From: Toxotes chatareus
Lineage: Eukaryota > Chordata > Actinopteri > Toxotidae
Reading direction: 5' to 3'
Length of the DNA stretch: 64,000 nt
Assembly (NCBI GenBank): GCA_016801885.1
Contig: JAFBJY010000297.1
Coordinates: forward strand, 62,001-126,000
In this document: piece by piece, positions 1 through 11,242 of the stretch
How the letters are laid out: every line of letters begins with the position of its first letter
Position numbering within the stretch: the stretch's first letter is position 1
Notes under the pieces: generated by a model
What the model saw: the letters and a program-made list of their open reading frames with translations, nothing else
Database searches by the model: none
Told to the model about the DNA's origin: nothing
Made by a program: the position numbers and the translations under genes

Positions 1-446
1 CTTTGGGTTCAGCATCTATGAATGAAGAAAAAAAGATCAAATAAAGTCCAGGTGGAGGGTGGAGGAGGTGGAGGAGTCTCAGTGTGTCTGCAGAGACTGT
101 GTAGAAGGACAGAGCAGCAGCAGAGCAGTCCAGATACACTGATGATTCTCTTTCAGATCCAGAGGAACACACAGGGATGATGGTGGACTTGACAGTGGAG
201 CTGTTCTCAGAGCAGTTCAAACTGCAGCACTGAGAGTCTTCTCCACTTCTTCTGGTTCCTCTGTCAGTCACTGCTGGATGAAGCTCCTCTCCACTCTACC
301 TCCCAGTAACATGGACCAATCAGAGCCTCTCTACACACAAGCTGCTGCTGCTTCAACCTCTCTGGATCATCAGGACACAGCTCGTCCTCTCTCAACACAC
401 ACACCGTCCTCTTCACTCTGTCCTTTAGAGAGATCACTCCCTCCAG
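1..446 (-). pseudogene. NLR-A terminal B30.2 (PRY-SPRY) exon, decayed
   Basis: Minus-strand exon after a pyrimidine-rich stretch ending CAG (CTG at 447-449 on plus). It encodes a PRY-SPRY fragment: VCREALIGPCYWEVEWRG is the classic junction of the two subdomains, followed in another frame by a VYLDC strand and a FYTVSADTL strand. B30.2 domains are ligand-binding beta-sandwiches placed at the C-terminus of many fish NLRC3-like receptors. The first PRY strands are missing. Near 284 there is a 2-base loss relative to the related copy at 21,060-21,380, which breaks the frame directly after EVEWRG. The exon runs off the left edge, so its true end is unseen. I read it as the decayed last exon of NLR copy A. 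Confidence 0.75.
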
Positions 447-1474
447 CTGTTGAGAGAAGAAGACAGACAACAGAGGTGATAAATCAGTGTTTACAGAGAC
501 TCACTTCATCAGCTGTCAGTCACTGATGCAGCACATCCAGTATAAAGAGCAGCAGGGACTTCAGTCCTGTTCAGAGCAGAAGTGGAGCAGCTGTGTAGTG
601 TAGCAGCTTCCTCTCAGCTCTCATGTTAACGTATTGGAGTGAAGACACTGAGCTGGAAGCTCACACACCTGCAGAGACTTTTAGCATCAAGTCTGTTTCC
701 TCTGAGCATTTTTCACTCAAGTCCACAGTGGAAATAAACTGCTGAGTCATGAAGCTTCATTACTGCACAAACAGTTTAGTGATGATTCACTGCTGTTACA
801 TGTCAACTCATGTTCCATTTAAAGAAAGAGTCTCTGTGTGTTGATGAACATCTGATCTGCTTCTGAAATATCAGCTGACAAATAAACATGGAGGCTGTCA
901 CTGAAAGTATCTGACAGATGGACAGATATACAGATGTGATCACTGGACTTCAGCAGAGGTTCTGCTCTGTATCAGACCACATGCTGACAAAATGTCATGA
1001 TGCTTCTCTGAAATCAGAGCCAGTGATTTGCAGGCTGCAGTCAGACTGATCTCAGAGCTGTGACAAAGATCAAACTCATCAATTCTTTAGTGTTGAAATG
1101 AGACAACAAACAGTCTCAGATTAGTTGTGATGGTAGGACAGTTGGACCAATGAGGACAACTGTCTCTACACATCCTGTGAGGCTGTCAGCTGTGATCCAG
1201 CTTTATTTCCTGTTGACATGAACACAACAACAACAACAACAACAGATCACAATGAGCTTGTGGCTGCTGTGATTGGCTGACTGTCCTCTGCGTCTCTCTC
1301 TTTCTGTCCCATCCTGAGGCCTGTCCCCGTTCTCCTCTCACAGCTTCAATGAGGAAAGCAGCCACTGAGAAGGTTGGAGGTTTACAGGAGACACTGGATC
1401 TTTGCTTTGATACGAACTGTGTTTAGTACAATACAGCTGAAAGCAGCATGGACTGACTCCAACCCTCTACTGAC
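447..1474 (-). other. Intron of NLR-A between LRR and B30.2 exons
   Basis: No coding signal. It is nearly identical over most of its length to 21,381-22,377 in copy B, so it was duplicated with the gene. It contains a short (CAA)n run near 1,221-1,243. Confidence 0.6.
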
Positions 1475-1648
1475 CTCAGAGTCTCCAGTCCACAGTCTGG
1501 ACTCTGCAGAAAACCACACAGATGAGTCAGTCCTGAATCCTGCAGGTTGTTGTAACTCAGGTCCAGGTCTCTCAGATGGGAGGGGTTGGACTTCAGAGCT
1601 GAGGCCAGAGAAGCACAGCTGATCTCTGACAACCTGCAGAAACTCAAA
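1475..1648 (-). CDS. NLR-A LRR exon, 174 bp (third)
   Basis: One ribonuclease-inhibitor-type leucine-rich repeat exon on the minus strand. Acceptor is ATTCAG and donor is CTCTGAG/GTCAG, giving exactly 174 bases, so it can be added or lost without changing frame. The product contains LSEISCASLASALKSNPSHL, then a DLDLSYNNLQDSGL strand-turn and a CGLETLR tail. In NLR proteins these repeats form the C-terminal horseshoe used for ligand recognition or autoinhibition. The reading frame is open. It lies downstream of the LRR exons at 6,672 and 3,081 and upstream of the B30.2 exon, the normal order. Because the NACHT exon of this copy is broken, its expression is doubtful. Confidence 0.8.
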
Positions 1649-3080
1649 CTGAATAAAGAATAAAAGATGTGAGTTTAGGAGACAAAGTTCCTGCTTGAAA
1701 GCGTTGAGTGTTTCATCATCTGTTCAGAGCTGAAGAAGGTTGAGAATGTACAAGTTTGGAAAATGGAAACTCCAAACACCTGAACCAACAGGATGCAGCT
1801 TAAAAACAGTCAGATACTAAAAGTCAAACACAGCTCTCATTAACTTCAGTCACTATAAACATCACAGATCATAAAGCAAAGAGTGAAGAAACATTTCTTT
1901 CTGTCTTAATGTGGAATATTTGCTTTGTATGTGAAGAAATATAAAAGTCAACTGAAGGTGAAGATGAAATTGTTCCAAAGTAAAGAGTCAATTAGCAAGT
2001 GTTGGATTTTGAATCTTCATTCAACGAGTTTGAAATATGAAGCTGAACAAGATGCTCAGTGTGGATCAGCATCAAATCTCTGAGCTCAAATCTCCTTCAA
2101 AAAGTCCCACATTCACACTCAGGTTTAACAGTTTGGAAGAAAGTTTTCAAAGTGTTCACTAAGGTTTCAAATGAAATCTTTCATATTGTGTGAAATCATA
2201 GTTTGAGCCTTTGATGTTTTGAGTGTGACTGAAGTTTGTGTTGAGAGTTTGAGAAGCTGCAGACATTCAGCACATGTGCAGTGTGTTGAATGAGACATTT
2301 CATCACATTCCAGTCATGTGTCTTTGGTCCAAAGCAAGTTCAGCTTCATCCAACACTCTCTGCTCACACATTTGAATCTGCTGTTCCAGCATTGCATTCT
2401 GGGATTTCTGGCCCCACCTTCCTGGTGGCTGTCAGCTTAGGGGGGTTCTGTGTCCCTGTGACAAAGACACAGTGGGACGTTGACACCCAGTGGGCTCAGT
2501 GATTGGTCGGCTGTGTGGAGCTGAGAAAGGAGCCAGGGTTTGAACTTCTCTCTCTGCTCTGTTTTCATTGGTTCCACAAATATTTGTGTCCCTGTTCAGC
2601 TCAGCAGCTGAGTGTAGCTCTATGAATGTCTTCAGGAGACACTGTGTGAAAATGTCCTCTCCGTATTTAAACCATGGTGACGTGTCCTCTCTGTGACAGC
2701 AGGCTTTTCACTGTGCCTGTGAGTGAGGCCATTGGGAGCAGCTATGAACACTTGTGCCTTCAGACCTGCTCACACGTGTTGTACAGATCAGTTCTTGTCA
2801 AACATCCTGATCTCAATGAGACTTTGTGAATAACACAAGCTCAACTCAGTCAAACTGCTGACACTGTCAATGTGGACTGTAAAAGTCAGAATCCAAATCA
2901 TTTTCAAAGCTTTAAAAATCACTTTGAAAATCAGAGTCAGCACTTTCACAACTTCCTTTCAACCATTTCACACTTTGAATGTTAGAAATTCTGAAGGAGA
3001 TTTGACCTAATAAATACTGAATAAAGCACAACTTTCACATCATATTCATCTCAGCACACAAGTAAACAATGGAGTCTGAC
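1649..3080 (-). other. Intron of NLR-A, no gene seen
   Basis: No open frame with domain features; unique-looking intronic sequence. Confidence 0.5.
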
Positions 3081-3254
3081 CTCAGAGTCTCCAGTCCACA
3101 ATCTGGACTCTGCAGAAAACCACACAGATCCTTCAGGTCTGAATCCTGCAGGTTGTTTCCCCACAGGTCCAGGTGTCTCAGATGGGAGGGGTTGGACTTC
3201 AGAGCTGAGGCCAGAGAAGCACAGCTGATCTTTGACAAACTGCAGCCCCTCAAC
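3081..3254 (-). CDS. NLR-A LRR exon, 174 bp (second)
   Basis: A second minus-strand LRR module, again exactly 174 bases between an ATTCAG acceptor and a CTCTGAG/GTCAG donor. It contains LSKISCASLASALKSNPSHL followed by HLDLWGNNLQDSDLKDLCG and a CGLETLR tail. The frame is open. It is closely related to the exon at 1,475, showing module duplication inside the gene. The family role is formation of the C-terminal LRR horseshoe of a NACHT receptor. Confidence 0.8.
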
Positions 3255-5039
3255 CTGAATAAAGGATAACAGATGAAGATGAAAATCATTGATAATCCAA
3301 TCAGATATGTCCTAATCAATGAGCTTCTCTCTAACATGAGCAGAGTGACTGTGTCCTTCTGTTGCTGTGGATTATCATCATGTCAGCCTTCTACACACAT
3401 CATCCACATGTCACCACAACATTCACACACCTGTTCATGTCAACACATTCATATCAGTCAGGTCTGTCATTAGAGGATCAATATATTCAGTAGCTCAGTA
3501 GGTTTGTGCAGTTAAAATGAGAAGTCCACATGTTCACAGCTGGATCTGAAAACAACAGTCAGATGCAGATTAAAGGAGTTGTTGGTGTCGTCCTTCAACT
3601 CTCAGCTTCACAGCTCTGTTTGGAAACAGCTTCCAGCCTTTTTACAAACATCAGATTTGATGGTGTCATTCATCATCATCACCTCTATGACTTTAACCAG
3701 GTGTAAAACCTGTTTGTTGAAGAGCTCTGCACCTGTTGACAGGTAGAAATGAGCAGCTGTAGCAGAAGATCTGAGCTTTTGCTGCACTTTGATCTTCATG
3801 GAGTGTGGTAAACATTTACTGACATGTATCTGTACACTGATGAATCACTGTTGCACTGTCTTCTGTAATAAGTCCTGAGGGTGGTTCTGACCTTTGACCC
3901 CAGACGCTCCAGTCATGGAGACTGTAGTTTGTCAGTGTGTGAGATCTGCTCATTGGAAACTGCTCTTACTGGAATTAGTTGCTCAGAGAACAGACTCCCG
4001 CTGAGCTTGTCCTCACTGCAGTTTGGTATCATAGGCTGGTGGAGGAAGGAGCAGTTCAACACATTCTATCATGTCTCTCATGTGTAGAGTCTATTTCCTG
4101 GATCCACAACGAAAACATTCATTCAACTCAACAGAGACTGAGCACAAAGTGGTTTTCATTCATAACAGAGCTTTGAAAACTTTCCTAAACTCTGTCATCC
4201 AAAGATCTCTTCGTTCACTCCATGTTTCATTTCTCAGAGATTCAACAGTCAGATGATTGTTAAATAAAGTGGGATTTGTTAGGGAACAGCAGCTTTTTCA
4301 CATCTATATCCAGTGTGTACCTGCTCTAAATCCCAAACACTGTGACTGGTCTCAGCTGCCTTCTTTTTGTAGTCATTACAACAGAGAGTCCTTTCTCCTC
4401 TCCAGAAGCTCCAGAAGAATTCATGTCCCTCACACACTCTACAGCCTCACCTTCACTGACTGATGGACCACAACATCAACCTCTGGAAGCTGAAAACTGT
4501 CCTGTCCAACATGTCCCCATCATGACTCTGCTCCTGTCGCCCTTTAAATAAACCCTGCTCAAGTCTTTGACTTTTATTTGGAGCCATAAGGAAAACCATT
4601 TGGAATAACTGAGAACTCTGATCTGACTCCACTAAGTTATCATGAGGCCGTCTCCATTAGAAAAACATTTTTACTGTCCAGGATTTTTCTCTGACTCCAG
4701 GATATTTTTCTCCAGTTGAGCTCAGTGAACAGTGACAGCTGCTAAAGATGATCTCTCTCTGTGAGCTACCTGCTGCTGTTAGCTTCACGTCCATTAGCTG
4801 CAACATGGGCTGACTTTTACCAAAAGGTACAAATGAAACTAATGGACTGACAATATCAGAGCTGCACATATTTAAATATGAAAGGATGAAATATTTAGGC
4901 GAAGCGTGGCAGACGACTGAATAATGATTTGTCGTCAACACAAAACTGATCGAGCACAAACACAATTAACAAACCAATAAGGTTGAATTCTTTTCAACAT
5001 GATGTGATCAGAGAGATGTGATCTGTCTTTAGGAGAAAT
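3255..5039 (-). other. Intron of NLR-A, no gene seen
   Basis: Only short chance reading frames; none shows a domain or conserved motif. It ends where a hAT element begins. Confidence 0.5.
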
Positions 5040-6225
5040 TAGGGGTGGGTGATATGGCAAAAATATCACATCACGGTTTTTTAATGGTAAAATCACGATC
5101 ACGATTTTATCAGTTCATTTTTACAGTAAAGTTAATTTAGAACCAAACTATTCTCTATGTAAAAACTTAGCCCTAAAGATAAAAGAGTCACCTCTTTCCA
5201 CCGTTTGCTACTTCTCTCACACAGCGTGCTTTTATCAAAGGCTTGTGTTATAGTTGGTTGTTTCTGTGTAATGTCTTTAGCCGTTACCACTGGCTGATGT
5301 GTGGTTGGCCTCGCTGCTTGGCTCTCAGCTAATTGTTTCGGATGCTGCCTCTTCAGGTGGTTAAACAGGTTCGTTGTGTTTCCATACGAAGCTCGAACCT
5401 TCTCTGTGCAAACTTTACAAATGACAGTTGTTTGCGCTTTGTCGTTTGGAGAAAACCCAAACCAGTTCCATACGCTGTGTTGGGGAGTAACGGAATACAT
5501 GTAACGGCGTTACGTATTCAGAATACAAATTCTGAGTAACTGTATTCCATTACAGTTACAGTTTAAATAGATAGTATTCAGAATACAGTTACATTGTTGA
5601 AATCAATGGATTACGTGACGATACTTCTCTGTTTCACGAGTTTATATTTATTCTCTAAATGAACGAAGGCAACCCGATGCGTTTCCCAGAAGCCCCAGCT
5701 CCACGAAAACAAACGGAAATAAACGAGCTATTCGCCTGATCAGTCGGTCAGAATGGAGTCGGACGAGGAGCAGCAGGAGTGAGAGCTTGAGCCGCAGCCG
5801 GTAAAACAGAGCCGGGACAGGAATGCGTTGGCCAAGACAGAAACGGCGTTACATATTCTGAATACGTAACGCCGTTACATGTATTCCGTTACTCCCCAAC
5901 ACTGTCCATACGACTGAAGTGGATTTCAAGCTTTCACTTTCGTTGTCAGCCAAGGCTACCCGCTACAGCTTGACTGAAACAGCGAGGCTAGTAAAAAAAA
6001 AATCAGCACTGCTAATACTTCGCCATGATTGGTTGGTCATGTTCACGTGAAGCGGGCTGTTAGTTTCCCAAGGAAAAAAAAACTTCTCGCGCTTCTGTGC
6101 GCAAACATAGAGCTGCAATTAATAGAACGTGCCCTATAGACGATAATACGATCTCTCTCCTCTGGCAGATCGGCAACACTTTCTAATCCTTCACGATCTA
6201 ATATCGTCATATCGCACACCCCTAG
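5040..6225 (-). mobile_element. Non-autonomous hAT element with BED exon remnant
   Basis: Ends are inverted: left TAGGGGTGGGTGATATGG, right CGATATGACG-type sequence ending CACACCCCTA, a common start for fish hAT transposons. On the minus strand a BED zinc finger remnant is visible (CKVC, then H-x4-H in NLFNHLKRQH, about 5,330-5,470), but no catalytic or dimerisation domain, so it is an internally deleted derivative. The finger-encoding exon is interrupted by a second element at 5,475-5,904. I could not identify a matching 8-bp target duplication at the outer ends. It sits in an intron of NLR-A. Confidence 0.7.
5475..5904. mobile_element. Nested hAT-type MITE with 8-bp target duplication
   Basis: A 430-bp element with long, nearly perfect inverted ends (CWGTGTTGGGGAGTAACG continuing for about 45 bases) and an exact 8-bp direct repeat TCCATACG on both sides (5,467-5,474 and 5,905-5,912). 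The CAGTGTTGGG-like terminus and the 8-bp duplication both fit the hAT superfamily. No transposase is encoded. It cuts the BED zinc-finger exon of the surrounding hAT remnant, so it arrived later. Confidence 0.85.
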
Positions 6226-6671
6226 TATATGTATATTATGTGTACATAACTATACACTGCTGCACAACTGTACATACCACCATTAGAGAACCATGGCTCT
6301 ATTTTTCTATTATAAATGTACACACTGCACACCTGACAGGTTATATTTTTACAACATTGTATGTATTATTGTACATATTATTCTCCTCCCTGTTTTTATT
6401 TTATTTTCATCTATATATATATATATATATATATAAGTGCTGAAGGTTTCATTGAAGTCAACAGACATTATTCATGACAACTGACTGAAATGAAGTGAAA
6501 CTGAAGGAATAATTCTTAGTCTGAGAGAAGAGGAGTCACAATATGGAACAACAACTATTTACAATCTCATTCATTCAAGATGAATGGATTCAAGTTCTGG
6601 ATGAAGATAAACCAGGTTCAGTTGTGGATTAAAGATATAAGATCTACAACAGTAACAGACAGTGAACTGAC
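6226..6671. repeat. AT-rich repeat debris and (TA)n microsatellite
   Basis: AT-rich sequence resembling LINE 3' debris, ending in a (TA)n run at about 6,412-6,434. From about 6,437 the sequence resumes NLR intron homologous to 28,990 and 33,250. Confidence 0.5.
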
Positions 6672-6845
6672 CTCAGAGTCTCCAGTCTACAGTGTGGACT
6701 CTTCAATCCAGCAGACAGAAGCTTTACCCCTGAATCCCGCAGCTTGTTGTCACTCAGGTCCAGGTGTCTCAGACTAGAGGACTGGGAGCTGAGAACTGAG
6801 GACAGAGCTTTACAGCTTCTCTTTGAGAGGTTACAGCTGCTCAGT
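6672..6845 (-). CDS. NLR-A LRR exon, 174 bp (first)
   Basis: First LRR module after the NACHT exon, minus strand, 174 bases between a CTCTTCAG acceptor and a CTCTGAG/GTCAG donor. The open frame reads LSSCNLSKRSCKALSSVLSS, then SLRHLDLSDNKLRDSGVKL and a CRLETLR tail. It belongs to a second LRR subtype, distinct from the SEISCASLASAL type further downstream; its counterpart in copy B is at 33,489-33,662. The role is structural, as part of the receptor horseshoe. Confidence 0.8.
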
Positions 6846-7600
6846 CTGAAGAGGAAACAATGAAGAAAAAGTCAAATAACATTTGTGTTGAAAGGACAAT
6901 CAAAGGAACAAAACTCTCAGTTTGCTCTGCAGCTCACAGCAAACTAACAGACCTGCATTTGAAAACTGGGCCAAACATCAAACACAGATTTGTTGAGTGA
7001 AGCAGAAATATCAGCTCTTTATCCACCTGCTAACCAATGAGGAGTTTCTACATTGATGATCATCTTTCATTGGCTCTGATTCAAATCCTTTCTGTTTTAT
7101 TCTCAACAAGTTGGAGACATGACAGTTAAATATGACACAATCAGTAATAAACAGACATGTACAGTCAAGGCCGTAAGTATTTGGACATGAGACATTCGGA
7201 CGTTAGACATGATATGTTATTTGGGATCTAAGCACATTCATTTTAAAATATCATAATGGATACTACAGTCAATGACTGCAAAGGATTTTACAATAAATAT
7301 TAAATCTGATGAGTTTGTTTTACTTCATGTGTATTTGTCCAGTTACTTTTGAACCACTAAAAGGGCTGAATCTCCCACACAGTTCTTTCTATACTGATGT
7401 CAACCTGCTTCAATTAAAGCTGAGACTTGGCTCTTTAATGTAGGATCCATTATTTTAATTCAGATTCAATGTGATGAAGCTCAGAGCTCAGAGATGATGA
7501 TAAGAAATTAAAGAAGAGAGGAATTTATTTTCCCTCCTGCTGAATAAAATAGCAGAGTCTTTATATAATGATGAATAAATCCAACTATCTATACACTTAC
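6846..7600 (-). other. Intron of NLR-A with an old interspersed repeat
   Basis: Sequence 7,160-7,440 begins ACAGTCAAGGCCGTAAGTAT and later reads TTGTCCAGTTACTTTTGAAC, a pattern of a dispersed fish DNA repeat that I cannot classify. The same repeat lies at 34,645-34,830 in copy B, so it predates the A/B duplication. Confidence 0.5.
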
Positions 7601-9406
7601 AGAGCTTTGTTAGAGGCTTTGACAACTGGCAGCAGCTTCAGAAGAGCCTCCTCTGAAGCAGAGTATTTCTTCAGGTCAAACACGTCCAGATCTTTTTCTG
7701 ATGACAGTAAGATGAAGACCAGAGCTGACCATTGAGCAGGAGACAGTTCATCTGTGGAGAGATGTCCTGAACTCAGGGACTGTTGGATCTGCTCCACTAG
7801 AGAACGATCATTCAGTTCATTCAGACAGTGGAACAGGTTGATGCTTTGCTCTGCAGAGGGAGTCTCTTCAATCTTCTTCTTGATGTACTGGACTGTTTGC
7901 TGATTGGTCTGTGAGACACTTCCTGTCTGTGTCAGCAGACCTCGTAGGAGAGTCTGATTGGTCTGCAGTGAAAGACCCAGGAGGAAGCGGAGGAACAAGT
8001 CCAGGTGTCCATTTGGACTCTGTAAGGCCTTGTCCACAGCCCTCTGGTAGAGCTGTGTTGGATCGGGTTTGTCTGTGGACAGTTTAGACCAGTTGGAGGT
8101 TGATTGTTCCTCTGACAGCAGATTGACTCCAGACTTGATGAAGGTCAGATGGACATGAAGAGCAGCCAGAAACTCCTGAAGACTCAGATGGATGAAGCAG
8201 AACACCTTGTCCTGGTACAGTCCTCTCTCCTCTTTAAAGACCTGTGTGAACACTCCTGAGTACACTGAGGCCGCTCTGATATCGATGCCACACTCTGTCA
8301 GGTCTGATTCATAGAAGATCAGGTTTCCTTTCTGCAGCTGCTCAAAAGCCAGTTTTCCCAGAGACTCAATCATCTTCTTGGTCTCTGGACTCCAGTGTGG
8401 ATCTGTCTCAGCTCCTCCATCATACTTAACTTTCTTCAGTTTGGACTGAACCACCAGGAAGTGGATGTACATCTCAGTCAGGGTCTTGGGCAGCCCTCCT
8501 CCCTCTCTGGTTTTCAACACATCCTCCAGAACTGTAGCAGTGATCCAGCAGAAGACCGGGATGTGGCACATGATGTGGAGGCTTCATTGAAGTCTTGATG
8601 TGGGAGATGATCCTTCTGGCCTGCTCCTCCTCTCTGAACCTCTTCCTGAAGTACTCCTCCTTCTGTGGGTCAGTGAACCCTCTGACCTCTGTCACCATGT
8701 CAACACACTCAGGAGGGATCTGATTGGCTGCTGCAGGTCGTGTGTGGTTATCCAGAGGCGAGCAGAGGGAAGCAGTTTCCCCTGATGAGGTTTGTCAGCA
8801 GCACATCCACTGAGGTGGACTCTGTAACATCAGCCAGGATCTCAGTGTTGTGGAAGTCCAGAGGAAGTCGACACTCATCCAGACCATCAAAGATGAACAG
8901 AACCTGGACCTCTTCAAACCTGCAGAGTCCTGCTTCTTTGGTTTCAGTAAAGAACTGATGAACAAGTTCCACCAAGCTGAACTTTTTCTCTTTCAGCACA
9001 TTCAGCTCTCTGAACGTGAATGGAAATGTGAAGTGTATGTCCTGGTTGGCTTTGTCTTCAGCCCAGTCCAGAGTCAACTTCTGTGTTAAGACTGTTTTCC
9101 CAATGCCAGCCACTCCCTTTGTCATCACTGTTCTGATTGGTCCATCTCTTCCAGGTGAGGCTTTAAAGATGTCTTCTTGTCTGATGCTTGTTTCTGGTCT
9201 GGCTGGTTTCCTGGATGCTGTTTCAATCTGTCTGACCTCATGTTCATCATTGACCTCTCCAGTCCCTCCCTCTGTGATGTAGAGCTCTGTGTAGATCTGA
9301 TTCAGAAGGGTTGGGTTTCCTGCTTTAGAGATCCCCTCAAGCACACACTGGAACTTCTTCTTCAGAGCAGATTTAAGTTTACGTTGACAAACTGCAGCAA
9401 CATGTC
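7601..9406 (-). pseudogene. NLR-A FISNA-NACHT exon, frameshifted
   Basis: Large exon between a TTCATTCAG acceptor and a GTAAGT donor. In order it encodes FISNA (fish-specific NACHT-associated domain, first ~85 residues), the NACHT ATPase with Walker A GVAGIGKT (about 9,093-9,116) and Walker B LFIFDGLDE, then winged-helix and superhelical segments ending SNKAL. NACHT domains bind and hydrolyse nucleotide and drive receptor oligomerisation in the cytosol. Compared with copy C, the frame is lost at three points: one C missing in a run near 8,780, two bases added near 8,742, and one added near 8,585. The reading frame therefore passes through all three minus frames. I call it a pseudogene, but assembly errors in short runs cannot be excluded. 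Confidence 0.85.
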
Positions 9407-9571
9407 CTGAATGAACAAACAAGAAACAACATCAATGACTGATTCATAAAGAAAACATGACATGTTCATCCCCCTAAAGAACACACATGAACATATTTCC
9501 CTCCATGTCTTGAGATGTTAGTAAATGTCCCATTTGTCCATCATGTTGAATCTTTCGAGAAATCCTCTTAC

Positions 9572-9800
9572 TGCTGTGCAGACAGTCAGCCAGCTCCTCC
9601 TGCTTCATTCTCCTCAGGAAGTTCACTGTGATCTTCACAAAAGCCTCTCTGCTGCTCCTCCTCTGCTCTTCATCCTCACCATCCAACACCTCCTCATCCT
9701 CCCTCTGACTCTCTGAGGATTCTGGGTAATCTGTACTCACAACCTTCTGGATCTTCTTCAGCTCCTTCTTCACAAAAGTGACAATGTTCTCCTCCAGCAG
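9572..9800 (-). CDS. NLR-A 229-bp linker exon before FISNA
   Basis: Exon of exactly 229 bases between a TGTTCCAG acceptor and a GTAAGAG donor. The frame is open: it starts LLEENIVTFVKKELKKIQ, has an acidic centre (EDEEVLDGEDEEQRRSS), and ends with a helix-rich stretch, REAFVKITVNFLRRMKQEEL. This segment precedes FISNA in fish NLRC3-like proteins; it is predicted helical and its function is not established. Its end phase (one base over) matches the GA start of the FISNA-NACHT exon. Copies B and C have the same exon at the same length. Confidence 0.8.
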
Positions 9801-9957
9801 CTGGAACAGAAAACGAATGACACAATCAAAGTAAAACCATGGAGCCAAACATCAGATCCATGTTGGACACACTGACAATCCACTGCTCTAGAAAGTGCAG
9901 CATGGAGATTATTGTCAACACAATAGATGTCAAAGTAGTTGTTGTCCATGTACAGAC

Positions 9958-10036
9958 CATAAATATGGAGTCCAGGTGTGTTTGATGCTGATGGGCAGAC
10001 TGAGCACTGGGAACCTCTGAGCTCTCCTGGTCCACT
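9958..10036 (-). CDS. NLR-A 79-bp exon
   Basis: Short exon of 79 bases from a CTCCACAG acceptor to ATG/GTCTGT. It encodes VDQESSEVPSAQSAHQHQT and ends DSIFM, a linker known between the N-terminal repeats and the following helical exon in fish NLRC3-like genes. Its phases join the previous AAGAA end and the phase-0 start of the 229-bp exon. The identical length in A, B and C supports it despite its small size. Confidence 0.7.
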
Positions 10037-10577
10037 CTGTGGAGGAATCATGAAGAATTAGCTCACATTATGTTTGCAGCATCTGTGAGTGTTTTATGCT
10101 TTGTACACAAACAACAACTGCTTTTATGTTCTGTGGTGACTGTCTTGATTAAAGCAAACACTACTGTGCTGTGACATTCTCAATGAGAGGAAACAAGCAA
10201 TCAATTCTGTACCTCATGACCTAGAGTCATCACAACAAGTCCACCTTTTAAATGATGAGTTTTAAGGACTCACACTGGGTTTGACAGAAGTCTCACCTCT
10301 GCTACAGGACACTAACACAAACACTGGAACTGGATAGGTGCTGAGTTACAGGGAGTTTTAGTTCTGATCGGAATGACACATATAAGAACATAAGAAGTGC
10401 TTTTGTTGAAAAGAGAAACATGAACTTTGCCACTAAAGCCTGTGTTTCAGCCTGATCATGTTCATATACTGTGTCATTCATGAAGCCTGGAGACAAAACA
10501 CAATCACTTCATCTTTCATAGAAGACCAGTTATACAGGACAGCTGTCTGATACATTTTAAACTCAGCTGCAGCTCAC

Positions 10578-10694
10578 TTCTTTGCAGCAGAGGGAGGCTG
10601 TGCTTTGAAATCAATGGGGACATCCTTTGACCTGTCACTCTTCATGGAAACACAGCTGGGCTCAGGTACAGGGAAGTCTGGTCTCTGATGGATC
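10578..10694 (-). CDS. NLR-A N-terminal repeat exon, second copy
   Basis: A 117-base exon, acceptor CCACCAG, donor AAGAA/GTGAGC. It encodes PEPSCVSMKSDRSKDVPIDF and ends QPPSAAK, the short motif repeated near the N-terminus of fish NLRC3-like proteins. It duplicates the exon at 10,809-10,949; both copies have the same splice phases, so both could be included. Only copy A has two; B and C have one. The function of the motif is unknown. Confidence 0.7.
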
Positions 10695-10808
10695 CTGGTG
10701 GACACAGAGATTAAGACCATCAGGGACATGGGGACATGGACAACATATCTATTATTCATACAGTGTTCTCATAGTAAAGAAGAAAACATGTAGTCAGTTG
10801 CAGCTCAC

Positions 10809-10949
10809 TTCTTTGCAGCAGAGGGAGGCTGTCCTTTGAATTTAATGGGGACATCCTTTGACCTGTCACTCTTCATGGACACACAGCTGGGCTCAGGTCC
10901 ATGTTCAGGTCCAGGTCCAGCAGAGTCTGGTGTGTGCTGCTGCTCTGGC
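10809..10949 (-). CDS. NLR-A N-terminal repeat exon, first copy
   Basis: A 141-base exon following TTGAAG, ending AAGAA/GTGAGC. It begins with a proline-rich stretch (PDSAGPGPEHGPEPSCVS) and carries the SMKSDRSKDVPI motif and the QPPSAAK end. The start phase (one base) completes the AG left by the start exon to give arginine. It is open and equals the B and C exons in length. Confidence 0.75.
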
Positions 10950-11061
10950 CTTCAACACAACACACACAGAGCTTTGAGTGTGAATAATGATGGTGCAGTG
11001 ATGTGAGTGCTGAGCTCTGACATGGAGAAGAGTCATGGACAGTTAGAGATCCTCATCTCAC

Positions 11062-11150
11062 CTCTGAGCTTTGGTCTGGATCTCATGGTCCCCACACAGA
11101 CTGCTTTTAGGGGGAGGGGCTCCCTCCTCTCTGTCCTCACACTGATTCAT
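11062..11150 (-). CDS. NLR-A start exon
   Basis: The start exon reads MNQCEDREEGAPPPKSSLCG and ends KAQ plus AG before a GTGAGATGAGG donor. This N-terminus is characteristic of fish NLRC3-like proteins, so the ATG at 11,148-11,150 is a confident choice. Length is 89 bases, leaving phase 2, which fits the next exon. The untranslated leader exon lies about 2.3 kb upstream at 13,429. Confidence 0.8.
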
Positions 11151-11242
11151 GATGCTGAATTCACATCCACATCAGCTCACACACACTTTCTACCTTCATG
11201 TGGAGAGAAAACACAAATCATTCATCTGCACATCAACTGAAA

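Noticed and set aside
8395..9410. Plus-strand frames opposite the NACHT exons (also near 35,784-36,795, and minus-strand frames opposite 62,275-63,288)
   Set aside because: They are antisense shadows of the FISNA-NACHT exon, repeated in all three copies because the exon is conserved.
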